Shown here: piece after piece, positions 61,652 through 64,000 of the stretch | Layout of the letters: every line of letters starts with the position of its first letter | Position numbering within the stretch: position 1 is the first letter of the stretch | DNA from: Apostichopus japonicus | Lineage: Eukaryota; Echinodermata; Holothuroidea; Aspidochirotida; Stichopodidae | Direction of reading: 5' to 3' | DNA length: 64,000 nucleotides | Assembly (NCBI RefSeq): GCF_037975245.1 | Contig: NC_092568.1 | Coordinates: forward strand, 1 to 64,000 | The notes under the pieces: model-generated | What the model was told of the DNA's origin: nothing | Database searches by the model: none | What the model saw: only the letters and a program-made list of their open reading frames with translations | Translations under genes and position numbers: made by a program

Positions 61652-63673
61652 GTGAGATATAAAGAAAATCTATCAAATTTTTAATAAAAATGTTTGCACA
61701 TATCTTGTGATGGTTTGTATTTCTTGATGAAATTCTTGGAAACTTTGCCAAGTAGAGCCTATAAAGAAATAATTTAAATTGAAGCAAAATGCAGAAAGAG
61801 AAACAATGTTTGGTATCAAATTGACAGACTGACTTGCTCAATACATGTCACAATACAAACTTGTCTTCCCCCCCCCCACCCCTAAAAACATTAAACTACA
61901 GAATTTCAGGGGGAACAAATTCTAAAGCTGTCAAATAAATGCTTAAACTTTTTATATTGTTTGCAACTTTTGACATCTTTGGATTTAATAATTTAGCAAT
62001 ATTTAAGTCAATTTTATAGAATATAGTCGATGTAAAGTGACTCAGTATCTAAAGTAGACTTTTAAGCCTCTCTCTTCCATTGGTGCAAATTCCTTGGTGC
62101 ATGTATCCTTGACTTCTAGTCAAATTTAAAATGTGGAACTACAAAAAATTATCATCCTCAAAGTTTGTTTTTGTCCAGTAGAAGGATTAAAACCAACTGA
62201 GCAAAAACATTGAGATATTTTTTGAAAACTTTATGAAGTTGTTGCATGTTTTTTTAGTTTTTCACAAATTTTCAGATTGTTGACATTAATAACAAAATGT
62301 TATAACAATAAAAAAAGAAGCCATTTCTGTTTTCTAAATTGAGAGCTTTTCATTTATGTAGTTGCTCATTCCACTCATTACTAGCTACAGGGCGGGACTA
62401 CTTGAGAGAATTTGGCAACAGTCGCTGTGAAATCCGTCTACATATGTGGCTATATTTTCAGTCCTTTTTTGTATGTAATGTGCTATTCTTTTTCTCCTCT
62501 GCAGTCACCAGTGGCAATGTGGGTTTCATCCTTTTCATTGTCATAATGACTCTATTGTCTTTCACAACCTTCCTCATGTACGCTGAGGCTTACGTGTATC
62601 TCAACAAGAAGATCCTCGCCAGCCGAAGAAAGGTTAGACTGCTCATCGTCCTAGGAATATTTCCAGTAAGTGATTCAATTTCCTGATGAGGAGAATTTCT
62701 TATTTGAAAAATTGTGAGGTCTGTCAATACACTTACTTGCAGTGGATGGCAGAGCCAAGATTTCTGGAAATGTTTGGGAAGGGAGAGGGGGGTGGGGGTG
62801 TTGAGGGTTTAGGAATATTTCCAGTAAGTGCTTCGATTTCCTGATGAGGAGAATTTCTTATTTGAAAATTGTGAGGTCTGTCAATACACTTACTTTCAGT
62901 GGATGGCAGAGCCAGGATTCTGGAAAGGTTTCGGGAAGGGAGAGGGGGGTGGTTGGGGGTGTTGAGGGTTTAGGTAAGACAATTGTTTTATATCAGAACG
63001 TAGTGATGCATGTGAAAGCACTACTAACATTTAAGGAATGCGCATGCAGAAATATGTATGAAATTTGTCAACTATGTTCCTTGTTATGATAAAAAATGAA
63101 CATGGATATAATTATGCTTTTTTACCACCCAAAATTTTATTAAGGGGGGAGGGGTGGCCCATACACTCCCTGATCCACCATCGTATTAGATTTGATGTTA
63201 TTACCCAGACCGATGGCTCTAATTTGTTTGGGTCATAAGAACAAGTTCTATCAGCATCTTTTTAATATTGAATTTTATCAACATCCTTTGAAATACCATT
63301 TTCTTTGTAAAACCTCTATAATTATGTTCTGTGCGACAAAATAAAATTAACCTCTGCTGTAATGGTTGATACCACGTTATACGTAATGACCAAGGGAATG
63401 CTGTGCCATAGTTATAATTTATGGCTTCCCAGGTTATTTATATTCAGAAACAAGATTTCCCGTAATAAGATAAATTAAAGTTACCCTTGTTTCCACTCTT
63501 ATGCACTACGGTAGTCTTCCTCTCCATGTTACGTTAACATTTGTTTCTCAGTATGAGTGGATATCATTTTTCAGTCTCCTCTTTCTCTCTCCACGACAGT
63601 TCATTAGCGTGTGTGCCTTGCTGTCACTCTACATGCCACGATCCCATATGATCACCTTCTTCACAAGTACAAT
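61490..63673 (+). CDS. Organic solute transporter subunit alpha (SLC51A-type), partial
   Basis: OST-alpha is a seven-membrane-segment protein that, with OST-beta in vertebrates, exports bile acids and steroids by facilitated diffusion; invertebrate members are less well defined. The three exons (61490-61651, 62505-62665, 63600-63673) join in one frame with GT/AG borders. The first gives an extracellular-type N-terminus with an N-x-S glycosylation site (NCS). The second opens TSGNVGFILFIVIMTLLSF, membrane segment 1, followed by a Lys/Arg-rich loop (KKILASRRKVR). Segment 2 (LLIVLGIFP-FISVCALLSLYMPRS) crosses the second intron, and the third begins at HMITFFTSTM. The order and the P-R after segment 2 match the OST-alpha/TMEM184 superfamily, and the wording is nearer OST-alpha. 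Both ends are missing: the start codon lies upstream and the rest beyond the window. Confidence 0.8.
62505..62665 (+). CDS. OST-alpha exon, membrane segments 1 and 2 (start)
   Basis: A strong acceptor (TTTTTCTCCTCTGCAG) and a GTAAGT donor bound 161 nt. It codes for 53 residues plus a shared Val codon. The last 13 bases and the donor are copied 158 bp downstream. Confidence 0.85.
62653..62975 (+). repeat. 158-bp tandem duplication that copies a splice donor
   Basis: Two copies of about 158 bp start AGGAATATTTCCAGTAAGTG (62653 and 62811) and end GTGTTGAGGGTTT. They differ at few positions. Each contains the last 13 nt of the OST-alpha exon, the GTAAGT donor and intron sequence. Confidence 0.92.
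63600..63673 (+). CDS. OST-alpha exon, end of segment 2 and start of segment 3
   Basis: The acceptor is a long pyrimidine tract ending CCACGACAG. The exon reads FISVCALLSLYMPRSHMI and on to FFTST, ending AAT before GTAAGT, phase 2. The next exon lies outside the window. Confidence 0.82.
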
Positions 63674-63779
63674 GTAAGTCTCTTAATTCAATGCAAGATT
63701 TCTGTACCCCTCTTCCCATCACCCTCCCCCCTTCCTCTCCACTTAGTGAATCAGCTGTTTAAATTTCATGATTAACATT

Positions 63780-64000
63780 ATACGATAATTAAAATGTGTA
63801 AAAGTAAGTTGGCCTGACGTTTCGATCCTAGCAGGATCTTCTTCAGAGGCTAAATGACAAGTAACAGTACAGTAACAGAAGGGACAAAAACATGCACAGA
63901 ATACAGACAGGTTAATGAGCATGGTGAACACAATGAGATAGATGTAAGGGGATTAGTAGACAATGGATGGAGAGCAAAAAGCAACAGGGGAAGAGGAGAG
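63780..64000 (-). repeat. Dispersed repeat with a hammerhead-ribozyme-like core
   Basis: On the minus strand, 63850-63811 reads GCCT, CTGAAGA, A, a GATCC-TGCTA-GGATC hairpin, GAAAC, GTC, AGGC. CUGANGA and GAAA are the conserved hammerhead core, GTC a permitted cleavage triplet, and GCCT/AGGC a 4-bp stem I. Such motifs mark Penelope-like retroelements and related repeats. The rest is A/G-rich sequence of no recognised coding content and runs off the window. Confidence 0.45.

Overview
This is eukaryotic, AT-rich animal DNA. Most of it is non-coding, with three supportable protein genes and many repeats. Spliced exons with GT/AG borders, Tx1/L1-type LINE debris, a tRNA-derived SINE, hAT-type MITEs, several minisatellites and many poly(C)/poly(G) runs all indicate a bilaterian. 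A MYND-bearing HIF prolyl hydroxylase and an OST-alpha transporter fit a marine invertebrate, possibly an echinoderm or other non-vertebrate deuterostome. The phylum is inference; no sequence here proves it.

Layout. 1-6 kb: intergenic, with a clean 321-bp hAT MITE (1134-1454) and a long (TA)n. 6-7.7 kb: a minisatellite, then a single-exon minus-strand gene for a disordered 311-aa protein of unknown function, with a poly(A) signal. 10.0-10.7 kb: a 20-bp minisatellite. 12.2-14.5 kb: a dead Tx1/L1-like LINE. 18.9 kb: a small minus-strand coding last exon. 19.05 kb: a fragment of U2 snRNA fused to an unrelated hairpin-rich body. 23.2-24.5 kb: a complex satellite. 26.3-35.5 kb: a complete five-exon minus-strand EGLN (HIF prolyl 4-hydroxylase) gene, which I reconstructed at 441 aa with all iron and 2-oxoglutarate ligands present. 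36-61 kb: mostly intergenic, holding a second hAT MITE (46200-46586), a decayed dispersed element (49 kb), a foldback element (57.4 kb) and a 41/43-bp minisatellite (60.1-60.9 kb). 61.5 kb to the window end: the first visible exons of a plus-strand OST-alpha (SLC51A-type) gene that runs off the edge, then a repeat with a hammerhead-ribozyme-like core.

The genes do not form a pathway. EGLN is the oxygen sensor that marks HIF-alpha for destruction. OST-alpha is a membrane organic-solute/steroid transporter subunit. I found no new multi-gene system. The observations most worth a second look are the U2-headed chimera, the duplicated splice donor in OST-alpha, the two phase-compatible last exons for EGLN, the hammerhead-like motif, and the 311-aa protein with a recurring LP-x-I motif.
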